A DNA stretch of 64,000 nt from Burkholderia pyrrocinia. Its GTDB lineage: Bacteria > Pseudomonadota > Gammaproteobacteria > Burkholderiales > Burkholderiaceae. The stretch covers positions 1,488,001 through 1,552,000 of the forward strand of contig NZ_CP011503.1 in assembly GCF_001028665.1 (NCBI RefSeq). Reading direction: 5' to 3'. The notes under the pieces are model-generated. The model worked only from the letters and a program-made list of their open reading frames with translations. It was not told the DNA's origin and did no database searches. The first letter of the stretch is position 1, and every line of letters begins with the position of its first letter. Both the position numbers and the translations under genes were made by a program. Shown here piece after piece: positions 45,452-54,368 of the stretch.

Positions 45452-46531
45452 ATGCCTGCCCATCTGTATTCCACGCCCTTTTCCGAACGCTTCGGCCTGC
45501 GCCTGCCGCTCGTGCAGGCGCCGATGGTCGGCGCGACCACGGCCGCGATGGTCGCCGCCGCATCGAACGCCGGCGCGCTCGGCAGCCTCGGCGCCGGCGC
45601 GTTCGAGCCCGAGCGCCTCGCGACCGAAGTCGCGGCGATCCGCGCGGCGACCGATCGCCCGTTCGCGGTCAACCTGTTCGTGCTGCCGGACGCCGCGCCC
45701 GATGCGGCGACCGTCGCGCGCGCACTCGCGGCGATCGACCCGCTGAACGCGACGCTCGGGCTGCCGCCGGGCACCGCACCCGCGCGTTATGCGCCCGACT
45801 TCCGCGCGCAGCTCGATGCGCTCGTGTCGTTGCGCGTGCCGGTCGCGAGCTTCACGTTCGGTGTGCTCGACGCGGCCGACGTCGCGCGCCTGAAAGCTGC
45901 CGGCACCTATGTGATCGGCACCGCGACGCACGTCGCCGAAGGGCTCGCGTGGCAGGCGGCCGGCGCCGACGCGCTGTCCGCGCAGGGCGCCGAGGCGGGC
46001 GGCCATCGCGGTACGTTCATCGGTTCCGCCGACGATGCGCTGATCGGCACGTTCGCACTCGTGCCGCAGCTCGTCGACGCGACGGCGCTGCCGGTGCTCG
46101 CCGCGGGCGGCATCATGGACGGCCGCGGGATCGCGGCCGCGCTCGCGCTCGGCGCGCAGGGCGCACAGCTCGGCACCGCGTTCCTGACCTGCGCGGAAAG
46201 CGCGATCGCGGCGGACTGGAAGGCACGCCTTCTGGCTTGCGCGGACACGTCGACGCAGGTCACGCGCGCGATCACCGGCCGCCATGCGCGCGGGCTGCGG
46301 AACACGCTGATGGCGCGGCTCGGCGAACGCGTGGCCGACGTCGCGCCGTACCCGGTGCAGAACGCGCTGACGCAGCCGCTGCGCCAGGCCGCCGCGCGCG
46401 CGAACGACGGCGATTACCTGTCGCTGTGGGCCGGCCAGGGCGCGCCGCTCGCGCGGCGGCGCGGCGATGCGCTGACGACGTCGCAGCTCGTCGCTGCGCT
46501 CGACGCAGAATGGCGCGCGTCGGCCGCCTGA
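45452..46531 (+). CDS. Nitronate monooxygenase family flavoenzyme
   Basis: 359 residues, FMN-binding TIM barrel of the 2-nitropropane dioxygenase family: PLVQAPMVGATTAAMVAAASNAG at the N terminus, ADALSAQGAEAGGHRG, and PVLAAGGIMDGRGIAAALALGA QG (phosphate-binding). The family oxidises alkyl nitronates such as propionate 3-nitronate; some members are FabK-like enoyl reductases, but the AEAGGHRG motif favours the nitronate class. ATG at 45452 precedes the conserved start. Divergent from the DLH gene. Confidence 0.88.
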   Translation: MPAHLYSTPFSERFGLRLPLVQAPMVGATTAAMVAAASNAGALGSLGAGAFEPERLATEVAAIRAATDRPFAVNLFVLPDAAPDAATVARALAAIDPLNATLGLPPGTAPARYAPDFRAQLDALVSLRVPVASFTFGVLDAADVARLKAAGTYVIGTATHVAEGLAWQAAGADALSAQGAEAGGHRGTFIGSADDALIGTFALVPQLVDATALPVLAAGGIMDGRGIAAALALGAQGAQLGTAFLTCAESAIAADWKARLLACADTSTQVTRAITGRHARGLRNTLMARLGERVADVAPYPVQNALTQPLRQAAARANDGDYLSLWAGQGAPLARRRGDALTTSQLVAALDAEWRASAA

Positions 46532-46957
46532 ATCGTTCGTATCGAACGACGAAACGACGAAACGCGCGGGTTGTCACGCGCGTTTCATTCAATGATCACG
46601 GGCACAAAATACCGAATCGAAATGCCCCGGGAATCTTTTGAAACGACCTTTCGGCAAGCTGCCGGAAATTAGCGGAAACCCTTATCCGGCGGGGCTTGTG
46701 GCGATATTCGAGTCATCATTCCACAGTGCGCATATCAGTAGTGTTACCACTACCCCAAAAAAGTCCCACAAATTAATTTGATCACCTACACTTGCGCGCA
46801 AGTACGGGCGGGTGGCTGCTAAAAGCGGCTGTTTTCACGTGCTTGAGGCCAAGTGCATGAACGATGCATCCGGCGAATCGTCCAGTGATTGCAAACACAG
46901 GGATGGCAGCGGGGCACCGGGCGATGGCGTTTATTGGGACCGAAACTGGAGACTTAC
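46532..46957. other. Intergenic region before the amino-acid binding protein gene
   Basis: 426 bp. It contains a terminator-like hairpin (46559-46586), an AT-rich stretch (46640-46790), and a perfect 14-bp palindrome ACTTGCGCGCAAGT (46790-46803) that may be an operator. The binding-protein gene starts at 46958. Confidence 0.6.
46559..46586 (+). terminator. Terminator-like hairpin after the nitronate monooxygenase gene
   Basis: 10-bp stem GAAACGCGCG/CGCGCGTTTC with an 8-base loop, 27 bp after the stop. The stem itself ends in TTTC; no longer T-tract follows. Confidence 0.6.
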
Positions 46958-48100
46958 ATGAATATCAAAATGCAGAAGCTGTTGCCGATCACCGCTGCGG
47001 CGATGCTGTGCGTTGCAGCTGCAAGCAACGCGGCCGCCGATCAAGTCGTCAAGATCGGCCACGTCGCGCCCTTGACGGGCGGCATTGCACACCTGGGCAA
47101 GGACAACGAAAACGGTGCGCGTCTCGCCGTCGAGGAGATCAACGCCAAGGGTCTCACGGTCGGCGGCCAGAAGGTCACGCTGCAACTCGACCCGCAGGAT
47201 GACGCGGCCGACCCGCGGCAGGCTACGCAGGTTGCGCAGAAGCTCGTCGACGACAAGGTCGTCGCCGTCATCGGCCACCTGAACTCGGGCACGTCGATCC
47301 CGGCCTCGAAGATCTACAGCGATGCGGGCATCGTGCAGATCTCGCCGTCGGCGACCAACCCGGCCTACACGCAGCAAGGCTTCAAGACCACGTACCGCGT
47401 GGTGGCGACCGATGCGCAGCAGGGCCCGGCACTCGCGAACTACGCGCACTCGAAGGGCATCAAGAGCGTGGCGGTGGTCGACGATTCGACCGCATACGGC
47501 CAGGGTCTTGCGAACGAGTTCGAGAAGAAGGCGAAGGCGCTCGGCCTGAAGGTGATGTCGCACGACGCGACGAACGACAAGGCGGTCGACTTCCGCGCGA
47601 TTCTGACCAAGATCAAGGGTGAGAATCCGGACGCGATCATGTACGGCGGCATGGACGCGACGGGCGGCCCGTTCGCTAAGCAGGCGAAGCAGCTTGGCGT
47701 GCGCGCGAAGATCCTCGCGGGCGACGGCGTGTGCACGGAAAAGCTGGCCGACCTGGCCGGCGACGCGACCGACAACGTCGTGTGCTCGGAAGCGGGCGCT
47801 TCGCTCGAGAAGATGCCGGGCGGCAGCACGTTCAAGGCGAAGTTCGAGAAGCGCTTCGGCCAGCCGATCCAGATCTACGCACCGTTCACGTATGACGCCG
47901 TGTACATCGTCGTCGACGCGATGAAGCGCTCGAACTCGACGGACCCGGCGAAGATTCTCGCGGCGATGCCGGCGACGAACTACACGGGCGTGATCGGCAC
48001 GACGACCTTCGACTCGAAGGGCGACCTGCAGCACGGCGTGATCTCGCTGTACAACTACAAGAGCGGCAAGAAGACGCTGCTCGACGAAGTGAAGATGTAA
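46958..48100 (+). CDS. Branched-chain amino-acid ABC transporter periplasmic binding protein (LivK/LivJ-like)
   Basis: 380 residues with a Sec signal peptide (cleavage near AAASNAAA-DQ). The type I periplasmic-binding fold starts VVKIGHVAPLTGGIAHLGKDNENGARLAVEEIN; GHLNSGTSIPASKIYSDAGIVQISPSATNP and YAPFTYDAVYIVVDAM are typical of Leu/Ile/Val-binding proteins. No liv permease or ATPase genes adjoin it, so it is an orphan binding protein that must use a transporter elsewhere. ATG at 46958 after GGAGA; strong terminator behind, consistent with a highly expressed single gene. Confidence 0.92.
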   Translation: MNIKMQKLLPITAAAMLCVAAASNAAADQVVKIGHVAPLTGGIAHLGKDNENGARLAVEEINAKGLTVGGQKVTLQLDPQDDAADPRQATQVAQKLVDDKVVAVIGHLNSGTSIPASKIYSDAGIVQISPSATNPAYTQQGFKTTYRVVATDAQQGPALANYAHSKGIKSVAVVDDSTAYGQGLANEFEKKAKALGLKVMSHDATNDKAVDFRAILTKIKGENPDAIMYGGMDATGGPFAKQAKQLGVRAKILAGDGVCTEKLADLAGDATDNVVCSEAGASLEKMPGGSTFKAKFEKRFGQPIQIYAPFTYDAVYIVVDAMKRSNSTDPAKILAAMPATNYTGVIGTTTFDSKGDLQHGVISLYNYKSGKKTLLDEVKM

Positions 48101-48126
48101 CGCAACAGGCGGTCAACAGAAGGGGC

Positions 48127-48164
48127 GAAAGCGCGCATGCGGCAACGCATGCGCGCTTTCTTTT
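48127..48164 (+). terminator. Terminator of the binding-protein gene
   Basis: 15-bp perfect stem GAAAGCGCGCATGCG/CGCATGCGCGCTTTC closed by a GCAA tetraloop, then TTTT; 26 bp after the stop and between convergent genes. Confidence 0.9.
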
Positions 48165-48185
48165 AGGGTGACGGGCGCCATGCGG

Positions 48186-49403
48186 TCAGATCTTCAGGTG
48201 CGCGAGCACCTTCGGCGCGACGGCCGCGACGAGCGCCGCGCACAGCGCGACGACCGACAGGCCGATCGTCAGGTTCGCGGCCTGCGCGACCGCGCCGATC
48301 ACGACCGGACCGAACAGCAGTCCGAAATACGCGAGCCCGGCCACATGCGCGAGCCCTTCGGCCGCGTGGATGCCCTTCACGCGCGCGGCGGCCGCGAACA
48401 GCACGGGCATCATGTTCGCGAGGCCGAGGCCCATCAGCGTGAAGCCGGTCAACACGGCGGCCGGATAGGGCAGCAGCAGCGCGCCGATCATCCCCGCGCA
48501 CGCGAGCGACGCGCTCGCGAACACCAGCTGCGGCGCGCCGAAGCGGGCGCGCACGGCGTCGCCCGCGAAGCGCGCGATGGCCATCCCGCCCGAGAACGCC
48601 GCGTACGCGGCGCTCGCGAGCGCGGGGCTCGCCGCGACGACGTCGCGCATGTAGACCGTCGCCCAGTCGTACATCGCGCCTTCGGCGATCAGCGCGACGA
48701 GCGCGATGCCGCCGAGCATCCACAGCGCGGGCGAGCGCCAGCGGTTGCCGCCGCCGTGCGCGTGTTCGTGGTGCGGCACATGCGGCAGCACGGCCGGGCT
48801 CGCAACCACGAGCACCGTGGCGCTCACTGCCGCCGCGAGCGCCAGATGCGCGGCCGGTGCCATGCCGGCCGACAGCAGCGCGCCGCCGGCCGCCGCGCCC
48901 GACATCCCGCCGATGCTGAACATCCCGTGCAGCGACGACATGATCGGCTTGCCGATCGCGATCTCGACTGCGCTGGCCTCGGCGTTCATCGCGACGTCGA
49001 GCGTCGCCATCGAGAAGCCGAACAGCGCGAGTACGCCGAGCAGCATCCAGTAGTCGGGCACGACGAGGATCAGCGCCGCGCACGCGGACATCACGAGCCC
49101 GCCCGCGAGGCACGCGGTGCGCGAGCCGACGCGCGCGATCCAGCGCGCGATGGTCAGCATCGCGGCGATCGAGCCGCCGGCGACCGCGAACAGCGCGATC
49201 GACAGCAGCCCGGGGCTCAGCGCGAACTTGTCGCGCACGGTCGGCACGTGCACGCCCCACGACGCGTACATCATGCCGGCGACGAAGAACAGCGCCATCG
49301 ACGCGGTGCGCGCACGCTGGCGGGCCGGGAGCGACAGCACGCGATGCGCGTCGGGCGGCGCGGCGAACGGGGACGACGATTCGGGGGAGGTGGATTCGGA
49401 CAC
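48186..49403 (-). CDS. Major facilitator superfamily transporter (YbjJ-like)
   Basis: 405 residues, about twelve predicted membrane helices. It begins after a ~30-residue hydrophilic N terminus with RTASMALFFVAGMMYASWGVHVPTVRDKFALSPG, resembling the YbjJ branch of MFS proteins; a His-rich central loop (HVPHHEHAHGGG) joins the halves. Substrate unknown; the His-rich loop may bind metal, which is speculative. The ATG at 49403 is preferred. Its promoter region faces an 8-bp tandem repeat and a divergent HugZ-like gene. Confidence 0.9.
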   Translation of the reverse strand: MSESTSPESSSPFAAPPDAHRVLSLPARQRARTASMALFFVAGMMYASWGVHVPTVRDKFALSPGLLSIALFAVAGGSIAAMLTIARWIARVGSRTACLAGGLVMSACAALILVVPDYWMLLGVLALFGFSMATLDVAMNAEASAVEIAIGKPIMSSLHGMFSIGGMSGAAAGGALLSAGMAPAAHLALAAAVSATVLVVASPAVLPHVPHHEHAHGGGNRWRSPALWMLGGIALVALIAEGAMYDWATVYMRDVVAASPALASAAYAAFSGGMAIARFAGDAVRARFGAPQLVFASASLACAGMIGALLLPYPAAVLTGFTLMGLGLANMMPVLFAAAARVKGIHAAEGLAHVAGLAYFGLLFGPVVIGAVAQAANLTIGLSVVALCAALVAAVAPKVLAHLKI

Positions 49404-49768
49404 GGAAGGCTCGTCTAGAAATGCGCGGACGCACGCGGCGTCCGTCGGAATCGTCCGATTCTATCGAACCGCTTACGATCCTGCCGGGTGTTGCCCGTGG
49501 GGAGGATGATCGGGCGATTTGGCGATTTGGCGATTTGGCGATCAGGCGATCAGGCGATCAGGCGATCAGGCGATCAGGCGATCAGGCGATCAGGCGATCA
49601 GGCGATCAGGCGATCAGGCGATCAGGTCACGTCGCGGCAGCGCGCCGTCCGTCCGGCGCCTCGCGCCGCATCGGCCGTTCGGCCGATACGCGGCGCGCAG
49701 CGCCCGCGGGTAACATCGAAGCACATGCGGCGTGCCCGAAGCGCCGCCCCTCGACCGCAGGAGTCCTC
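49404..49768. other. Divergent spacer between the MFS and HugZ-like genes, with tandem repeat
   Basis: 365 bp. Its centre is the 8-bp tandem array (49513-49624). Flanks are GC-rich; no sure promoter was identified on either side. Confidence 0.6.
49513..49624. repeat. Tandem 8-bp repeat array (VNTR candidate)
   Basis: Fourteen exact 8-bp units without interruption: three GGCGATTT (49513-49536) followed by eleven GGCGATCA (49537-49624). Each of the last eleven holds a GATC site. The array lies about 110 bp upstream of the MFS start and 144 bp upstream of the HugZ-like start. Slipped-strand mispairing should change copy number. Confidence 0.97.
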
Positions 49769-50428
49769 TTGAACATCGATCCCGCCTTCGCCCTGCATCT
49801 GCTGCACCGCTGCGCGCTCGGCACGCTTGCCACCCATGCGCGCGATCCGCAGGGATTCCCGTATCCGACGGTCGTCCCGTTTGCACCCGATGCAAGCCAT
49901 CGTCCCGTGATTTTCGTGAGCGGCCTCGCCGAACACACGCGTAATCTTGCCGCCGATCCGCGCGCGGGTTTTCTCGTCGTCGACGCGCCCGACGGCGACG
50001 TGCTGAACGCCGAACGCGCGACGCTGCTCGGCCGATTCGTGCCGCTCGGCGACGATCCGCACGTCACCGCACGATACCTGCGCTACGAGCCGGACGCCGC
50101 GCGCTATCTCGCGCTCGGCGATTTCACCTTCTGGGCGCTCGATACCGAGCGGCTGCGCTATATCGGCGGCTTCGGGATTATGGGCTGGGTCGACGGCACG
50201 CATCTCGCTGCGCTGCCGCCGCTCGGGTTCGACGAGGAACAGGCGCTGTGGGACGCATACGATACCGGCGATGCGCGCCGCGACGGGCTCGACTTGCTCG
50301 GCGTCGATCGCCACGGCGCCGACTGGCGGTGCGACGGCCGCCGCGTGCGCACGCCGTTCGACGCGCCGCCGGCCGATGCCGGCGCGCTGCGCGACCGGCT
50401 GATCGCATGCGCGCGGGATGTGACGTGA
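49769..50428 (+). CDS. HugZ/pyridoxamine-5'-phosphate-oxidase-fold family protein
   Basis: 219 residues. The split-barrel FMN/heme-binding fold is indicated by RCALGTLATHARDPQGFPYPTVVPF, VSGLAEHTRNLAADPRAGFLVVD, RATLLGRFVPL and RYLALGDFTFWALDTERLRYIGGFGIMGWV; the last block is typical of HugZ/CREG-like proteins linked to heme handling. The activity cannot be decided from sequence. TTG start at 49769 with AGGAG 8 bases upstream; an earlier in-frame extension would run through the tandem repeat and is not conserved-looking. Confidence 0.82.
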   Translation: MNIDPAFALHLLHRCALGTLATHARDPQGFPYPTVVPFAPDASHRPVIFVSGLAEHTRNLAADPRAGFLVVDAPDGDVLNAERATLLGRFVPLGDDPHVTARYLRYEPDAARYLALGDFTFWALDTERLRYIGGFGIMGWVDGTHLAALPPLGFDEEQALWDAYDTGDARRDGLDLLGVDRHGADWRCDGRRVRTPFDAPPADAGALRDRLIACARDVT

Positions 50429-50784
50429 CGTCGCGGGCAACTCGGTTTGTCCATTAGGCAAGCTGCGTCATCCGATTTTCGCAAACCTGTCGTCCGATGA
50501 AAGCTTCGATTTTTCGTATGCAGGGTAATTGCGTATATTGATAGCCTTAATAGGCAATCGCTTATGTCCTAATCTCTGTGTAGGAACGTAAAAATTTGAG
50601 AAAAGGCCGCGGCCGGTCAAAATGACATGTGCGAATTACAATTGGTCTCGGGATTTTCGTGAATCTCGCTTCTATCAAATCTTTTTTGTGCTAATCTCTG
50701 CCTTCGAAAATCCGAGGCACATATATTTCATGAATGGTGAGCTGGCAGAAGACCGGCGCCATTGGTCAGATAGAAAGGGAAACT
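50429..50784. other. AT-rich regulatory region before the second H-NS-family gene
   Basis: 356 bp, clearly AT-rich. The 10-base direct repeat CTAATCTCTG occurs at 50569-50578 and 50691-50700. Several possible -10 elements exist, none decisive. AT-richness is consistent with autoregulation by H-NS. Confidence 0.55.
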
Positions 50785-51078
50785 ATGTCTTCTTACAAGG
50801 ACCTGCTGGCCCAGCGGGAGAAGCTGGAGAAGCAAATCGAGGAAGCGAAGTCGCGTGAATACGCTGAAGTGCTGAATGACGTGAAGCAGAAAATTGCCGA
50901 CTATGGCTTTTCGCTCGCCGAACTCGGTCTCAGCCGCGCGAAGGCAGGTAAGGTTGGCCGTCCGCGCGCAGGCGTGGCCGCGAAATACCGCGATCCGGAA
51001 ACGGGCGCGACGTGGTCGGGCCGTGGCAAGCCGCCGCGCTGGATCGCCGGCAAGAACCGCGAACAGTTTGCGATTTAA
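50785..51078 (+). CDS. H-NS family nucleoid-associated protein (paralogue 2)
   Basis: 97 residues, same layout as the protein at 14868-15164: N-terminal coiled coil (YKDLLAQREKLEKQIEEAKSREYAEVLND split), basic linker KAGKVGRPRAG, and the C-terminal DNA-binding domain KYRDPETGATWSGRGKPPRWI. It is richer in Lys/Glu in the coiled coil. The ATG at 50785 follows AAAGGGA. Likely a global repressor of AT-rich promoters; the AT-rich upstream region suggests autoregulation. Confidence 0.93.
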   Translation: MSSYKDLLAQREKLEKQIEEAKSREYAEVLNDVKQKIADYGFSLAELGLSRAKAGKVGRPRAGVAAKYRDPETGATWSGRGKPPRWIAGKNREQFAI

Positions 51079-51101
51079 ACGTTTGTTTAAATCGTCTGCT
51101 C

Positions 51102-51140
51102 AAAAGAGCCGCGTGTCCGTTCAGGAGCGCGGCTTTTTTG
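51102..51140 (+). terminator. Terminator of the second H-NS-family gene
   Basis: Stem GCCGCG/CGCGGC (51108-51113 and 51128-51133) with flanking A-rich/T-rich arms and six T (51134-51139). Confidence 0.75.
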
Positions 51141-51317
51141 TTTCCGGACGCCGGTCGGCACGCGAACAATGTCATGAAAATGTAATAATGCCGCGTGAAT
51201 GAAAATGCGACACGTTCGTATAAGCGATTGATTTAAATAAGAAATTTGTGGGTATTGGCGGGGTTCGCGGGGCGCCTTTGCTAGAATTGCGTATCGCACA
51301 CCGATATCTCATATTTC

Positions 51318-52475
51318 ATGTCCACGTTTTCTGGCGACGCGCAAAGCGCAGATAAGCACGCTGTTGCGCGCAAGAGCACGCTCGTCAGTATTGTTCTGAA
51401 TGTCGTGCTTGCGACATTTCAGATAGTCGTCGGCGCGATTGCGCATTCGCAGGCGTTGATTGCCGACGGTGTGCATTCGATTTCGGATTTGATCTCGGAT
51501 TTCGTCGTGCTGGTTGCGAATCGGCATAGCGGCGCATCGCCGGATGCCGACCACAATTACGGACACAGCCGCTACGAGACGGTCGCGTCGCTGTTTCTCG
51601 GCGCGATCCTGATTGCGGTCGGAATCGGCATGCTCTGGCGCGCCGGCGACCGGCTCGTTAATCTCGAAAACATCCCGGCCGTCCATTTTTCCGCACTGAT
51701 CGTCGCGCTGACTGTGCTCGTGTCGAAAGAAGCGCTGTTTCGCTACATGCTGCGCGAAGCGCGGCGCGTGCGCTCGGCGATGCTCGTCGCGAATGCATGG
51801 CATGCGCGTTCGGACGCCGCGTCGTCGCTTGTCGTCGCGATCGGCATCGTGGGCAGCCTGGCCGGCGTGCGGCTGCTCGACCCGATCGCGGCGGCGATCG
51901 TCGGCTTCATGGTCGCGCGGATGGGCTGGACGTTCGGCTATGACGCGCTGCAGGACCTGTCCGACCGTGCGCTCGACACGACCGACACGGCCGAAATCCG
52001 CGCGCTGCTCGCGGCGACGCCCGGCGTGCGCGACGTGCACGACCTGCGCACGCGCAAGATGGGCGATGCCGCGCTCGTCGACGCGCACATCCTCGTCGAC
52101 CCGAAGATATCCGTCTCCGAAGGGCACTACATCGCCGAGACCGCGCGCGCACGCGTGCTGACCGACTCGCGCGTGCTCGATGCGCTGATCCACGTCGACC
52201 CCGAGAACGACGCGGCGCGCCGTCCGGCGCTCGCGCTGCCGCCGCGCGGCGAGATCGCGGCACGGCTCGAGGCCGCGCTCGCGCAGCGCGGGCTGCGCGC
52301 GGCGGCGATCAACCTGCATTACCTGAGTACGGGGCTCGAGATCGACGTGACGCTCGCGAGCGATCCGGGCGACACCGATGCGGCGCTGGCCGGCCGGCTC
52401 GACGCCGACGCGCTCAAGCGCGAGTTCGGCGCGCGCCGGATCGGCTTTACGCGCGCGATGCCCGGGCCGGCGTGA
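51318..52475 (+). CDS. Cation diffusion facilitator (CDF) family efflux transporter
   Basis: 385 residues with six membrane helices in the first ~210. Metal-site motifs ADGVHSISDLISD (helix 2) and HARSDAASS (helix 5) are the HxxxD pairs of the CDF family, which export Zn2+, Fe2+, Co2+ or Mn2+ with proton antiport. The cytoplasmic C-terminal domain (~215-300) is followed by an extra ~80-residue domain that resembles a second ferredoxin-like copy. Metal specificity is not clear. ATG at 51318. Monocistronic. Confidence 0.9.
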   Translation: MSTFSGDAQSADKHAVARKSTLVSIVLNVVLATFQIVVGAIAHSQALIADGVHSISDLISDFVVLVANRHSGASPDADHNYGHSRYETVASLFLGAILIAVGIGMLWRAGDRLVNLENIPAVHFSALIVALTVLVSKEALFRYMLREARRVRSAMLVANAWHARSDAASSLVVAIGIVGSLAGVRLLDPIAAAIVGFMVARMGWTFGYDALQDLSDRALDTTDTAEIRALLAATPGVRDVHDLRTRKMGDAALVDAHILVDPKISVSEGHYIAETARARVLTDSRVLDALIHVDPENDAARRPALALPPRGEIAARLEAALAQRGLRAAAINLHYLSTGLEIDVTLASDPGDTDAALAGRLDADALKREFGARRIGFTRAMPGPA

Positions 52476-52517
52476 CGCGACGCCCGCGAACGCGGGCCGG
52501 CCGTGCCGGCTTGCGCA

Positions 52518-52988
52518 TTACAGCGGCAGTTGCGTGTCGAACTTGATTTCGCGCAGCACGACGCTCGTGCGCACCTGCGACACGGCCGGGATCTTGAAGA
52601 TGCGTTCGTGCAGGAACACGTCGTAGGCCTTGATGTCGGGCGCGACGATCTTGAGGATGTAGTCAGCTTCGCCGGTCGTGCTGTAGCACTCGGTGACTTC
52701 CGGGCAGGTCGCGATCTCGCGCTCGAACTGCTCGACGCCGCCTTCGTTGTGGCGGGTCAGGTGCACGTGCGCGAGCGCGCAGACGTGCAGGCCGAGTTTC
52801 TCGCGATCGAGCAGCGCCGTGTAGCGCTGGATCACGCCCGACTGTTCCATGTCCTTGATGCGGCGCCAGCACGGCGTGCTCGACAGGCCGACCTGGTCGG
52901 AGATTTCCTGTACGGAACGGCGCGCGTCGAGCTGCAACAGGCGAAGGATTTTTTGCGAAAAGGAATCGAGCGTCACCTGCGCCTCCAT
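52518..52988 (-). CDS. Lrp/AsnC family transcriptional regulator
   Basis: 156 residues. N-terminal helix-turn-helix (LDSFSQKILRLLQLDARRSVQEISDQVGLSSTPCWRRIKDME, split) and C-terminal RAM ligand domain (VTECYSTTGEADYILKIVAPDIKAYDVFL). Members sense amino acids and control their metabolism or export. Convergent with the CDF gene; no obvious target gene adjoins, so a regulon elsewhere is likely. ATG at 52988 is the family start. Confidence 0.92.
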   Translation of the reverse strand: MEAQVTLDSFSQKILRLLQLDARRSVQEISDQVGLSSTPCWRRIKDMEQSGVIQRYTALLDREKLGLHVCALAHVHLTRHNEGGVEQFEREIATCPEVTECYSTTGEADYILKIVAPDIKAYDVFLHERIFKIPAVSQVRTSVVLREIKFDTQLPL

Positions 52989-53067
52989 GCGGCAGCTACA
53001 ACATGCTGAATGTTAGAGGGCCGGGAAAGGAAAGGCAATCTGGCGCGGCGCTGTTGAGCGAGATTCG

Positions 53068-53727
53068 CTAATTTGTTCGCGGATCCGTGGGATTTTGTCC
53101 CGCCCCCGCGTTTTCCGACCGATCAGTGTCCGACACGGCGAGGCCCGCGAGCGCGGCCTGCTGCCGGCGCAGGTCGGCGAGCATGTTGCAGAACAGCGCG
53201 CCTTGCTCGATCGCGTCGTCGAGCGCGACGTGCGTGTGCGGGTGATCGTCGAACCAGTGCTTCGGAAAGCGCGGCTTGATCGCCTTGCGGTACGGCAGCC
53301 CCGTCATCGCGAACGCGAGCGTCTTGATGTCGAGCGCCGACCACGAGAACGGGCAGCGTCCCGCGAAGCGCATCATGTACCAGAACATGAACGTGAAGTC
53401 GAAACCGGCCGGCATCGCGACGAACACGGGCTTGCCGGGCAGCGCCTCGACCCAGTCGACGTACGCGACCAGCGCCGCGTCGGGCGCCTGCAGGTCGCGC
53501 CGGCACGCGGCCCATGCTTCGGGCTCCGTCTTCCACCACGCTTCCTGCACCGGATGCGCCTGCGCGCCGGGCAGCGTCTCGAGGTTCGCCGAGAACGTCG
53601 CGATCAGCTGCTTGTCCTCGGTATAGGCGGCCGATGCGAAGCTCAGCATCGAATGCGGGCCCGGAATCGGGCCGTCGGCCTCGACGTCGGTGCTGACGTA
53701 GATTTCCTGGATGGCGGTCTGGTTCAT
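53068..53727 (-). CDS. DEDDh-type 3'-5' exonuclease family protein
   Basis: 219 residues. Exo I is STDVEADGP with metal ligands Asp14 and Glu16; Exo II region includes [13 protein letters not shown]; Exo III is [13 protein letters not shown] with His and Asp. The fold fits RNase T/DnaQ-like nucleases, substrate unknown. The ATG at 53727 overlaps the stop of the upstream MBL gene (ATGA, 53724-53727), so the two are translationally coupled. Confidence 0.82.
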   Translation of the reverse strand: MNQTAIQEIYVSTDVEADGPIPGPHSMLSFASAAYTEDKQLIATFSANLETLPGAQAHPVQEAWWKTEPEAWAACRRDLQAPDAALVAYVDWVEALPGKPVFVAMPAGFDFTFMFWYMMRFAGRCPFSWSALDIKTLAFAMTGLPYRKAIKPRFPKHWFDDHPHTHVALDDAIEQGALFCNMLADLRRQQAALAGLAVSDTDRSENAGAGQNPTDPRTN

Positions 53728-54368
53728 CCGAATGCCTTGTCGGACACGAACGGGTTCGTGCGGCGCTCGTCGCCGAACGTCGACACGGGGCCGTGGCCCG
53801 GCACGAACGCGACGTCGTCGCCGAGCGGCCACAGCTTTTCCTTGATCGAACGGACGAGGTCTTCATGATTGCCGCGCGGGAAATCGGTACGGCCGATCGA
53901 GCCCGCGAACAGCACGTCGCCGACGATCGCGACGCGATGTGCGCGGCTGAAGAACACGACGTGGCCCGGCGTATGGCCCGGGCAGTGATAGACCTCGAGC
54001 GTCTCGTCGCCGAACCGGACAGTGTCGCCGTCGTTCAGCCAGTGGTCGGGCTCGAAGGTTTCGGCGGCCGGAAAGCCGAAGCGCTCGCTCTGCATCGGCA
54101 GCTTCTCGATCCAGAAGCGCTCCTCTTCCTGCGGCCCCTCGATCGGCACGCCGTAGTGCGTCGCGAGCGTCTTCGCGCCCGCGCAGTGATCGATGTGCCC
54201 GTGCGTGAGCAGCACCTTCTCGACCTGCACGTTCTGCCGCGCGACTTCCTGTTCGATCCGGTCGAGATCGCCGCCCGGATCGACGACGGCGGCGCGGCCC
54301 GTCTTCTCGCAGACGAGCAGCGAGCAGTTCTGCTGGAACGGCGTGACCGGAATGAGCGTGACTTTCAT
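53724..54368 (-). CDS. Metallo-beta-lactamase-fold hydrolase (glyoxalase II-like, YcbL type)
   Basis: 214 residues. The binuclear metal motif is [10 protein letters not shown]; further ligands are His in [11 protein letters not shown], Asp in [15 protein letters not shown] and His in PGHGPVS. The short length without the extra helical domain matches YcbL-type rather than classical GloB enzymes; both hydrolyse S-lactoylglutathione. The ATG at 54368 begins [15 protein letters not shown]. It is coupled to the downstream exonuclease gene. Confidence 0.92.
   Translation of the reverse strand: MKVTLIPVTPFQQNCSLLVCEKTGRAAVVDPGGDLDRIEQEVARQNVQVEKVLLTHGHIDHCAGAKTLATHYGVPIEGPQEEERFWIEKLPMQSERFGFPAAETFEPDHWLNDGDTVRFGDETLEVYHCPGHTPGHVVFFSRAHRVAIVGDVLFAGSIGRTDFPRGNHEDLVRSIKEKLWPLGDDVAFVPGHGPVSTFGDERRTNPFVSDKAFG

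Noticed and set aside
49537..49624. CRISPR array
   Set aside because: Units are 8 bp, contiguous and identical without spacers; no cas genes.
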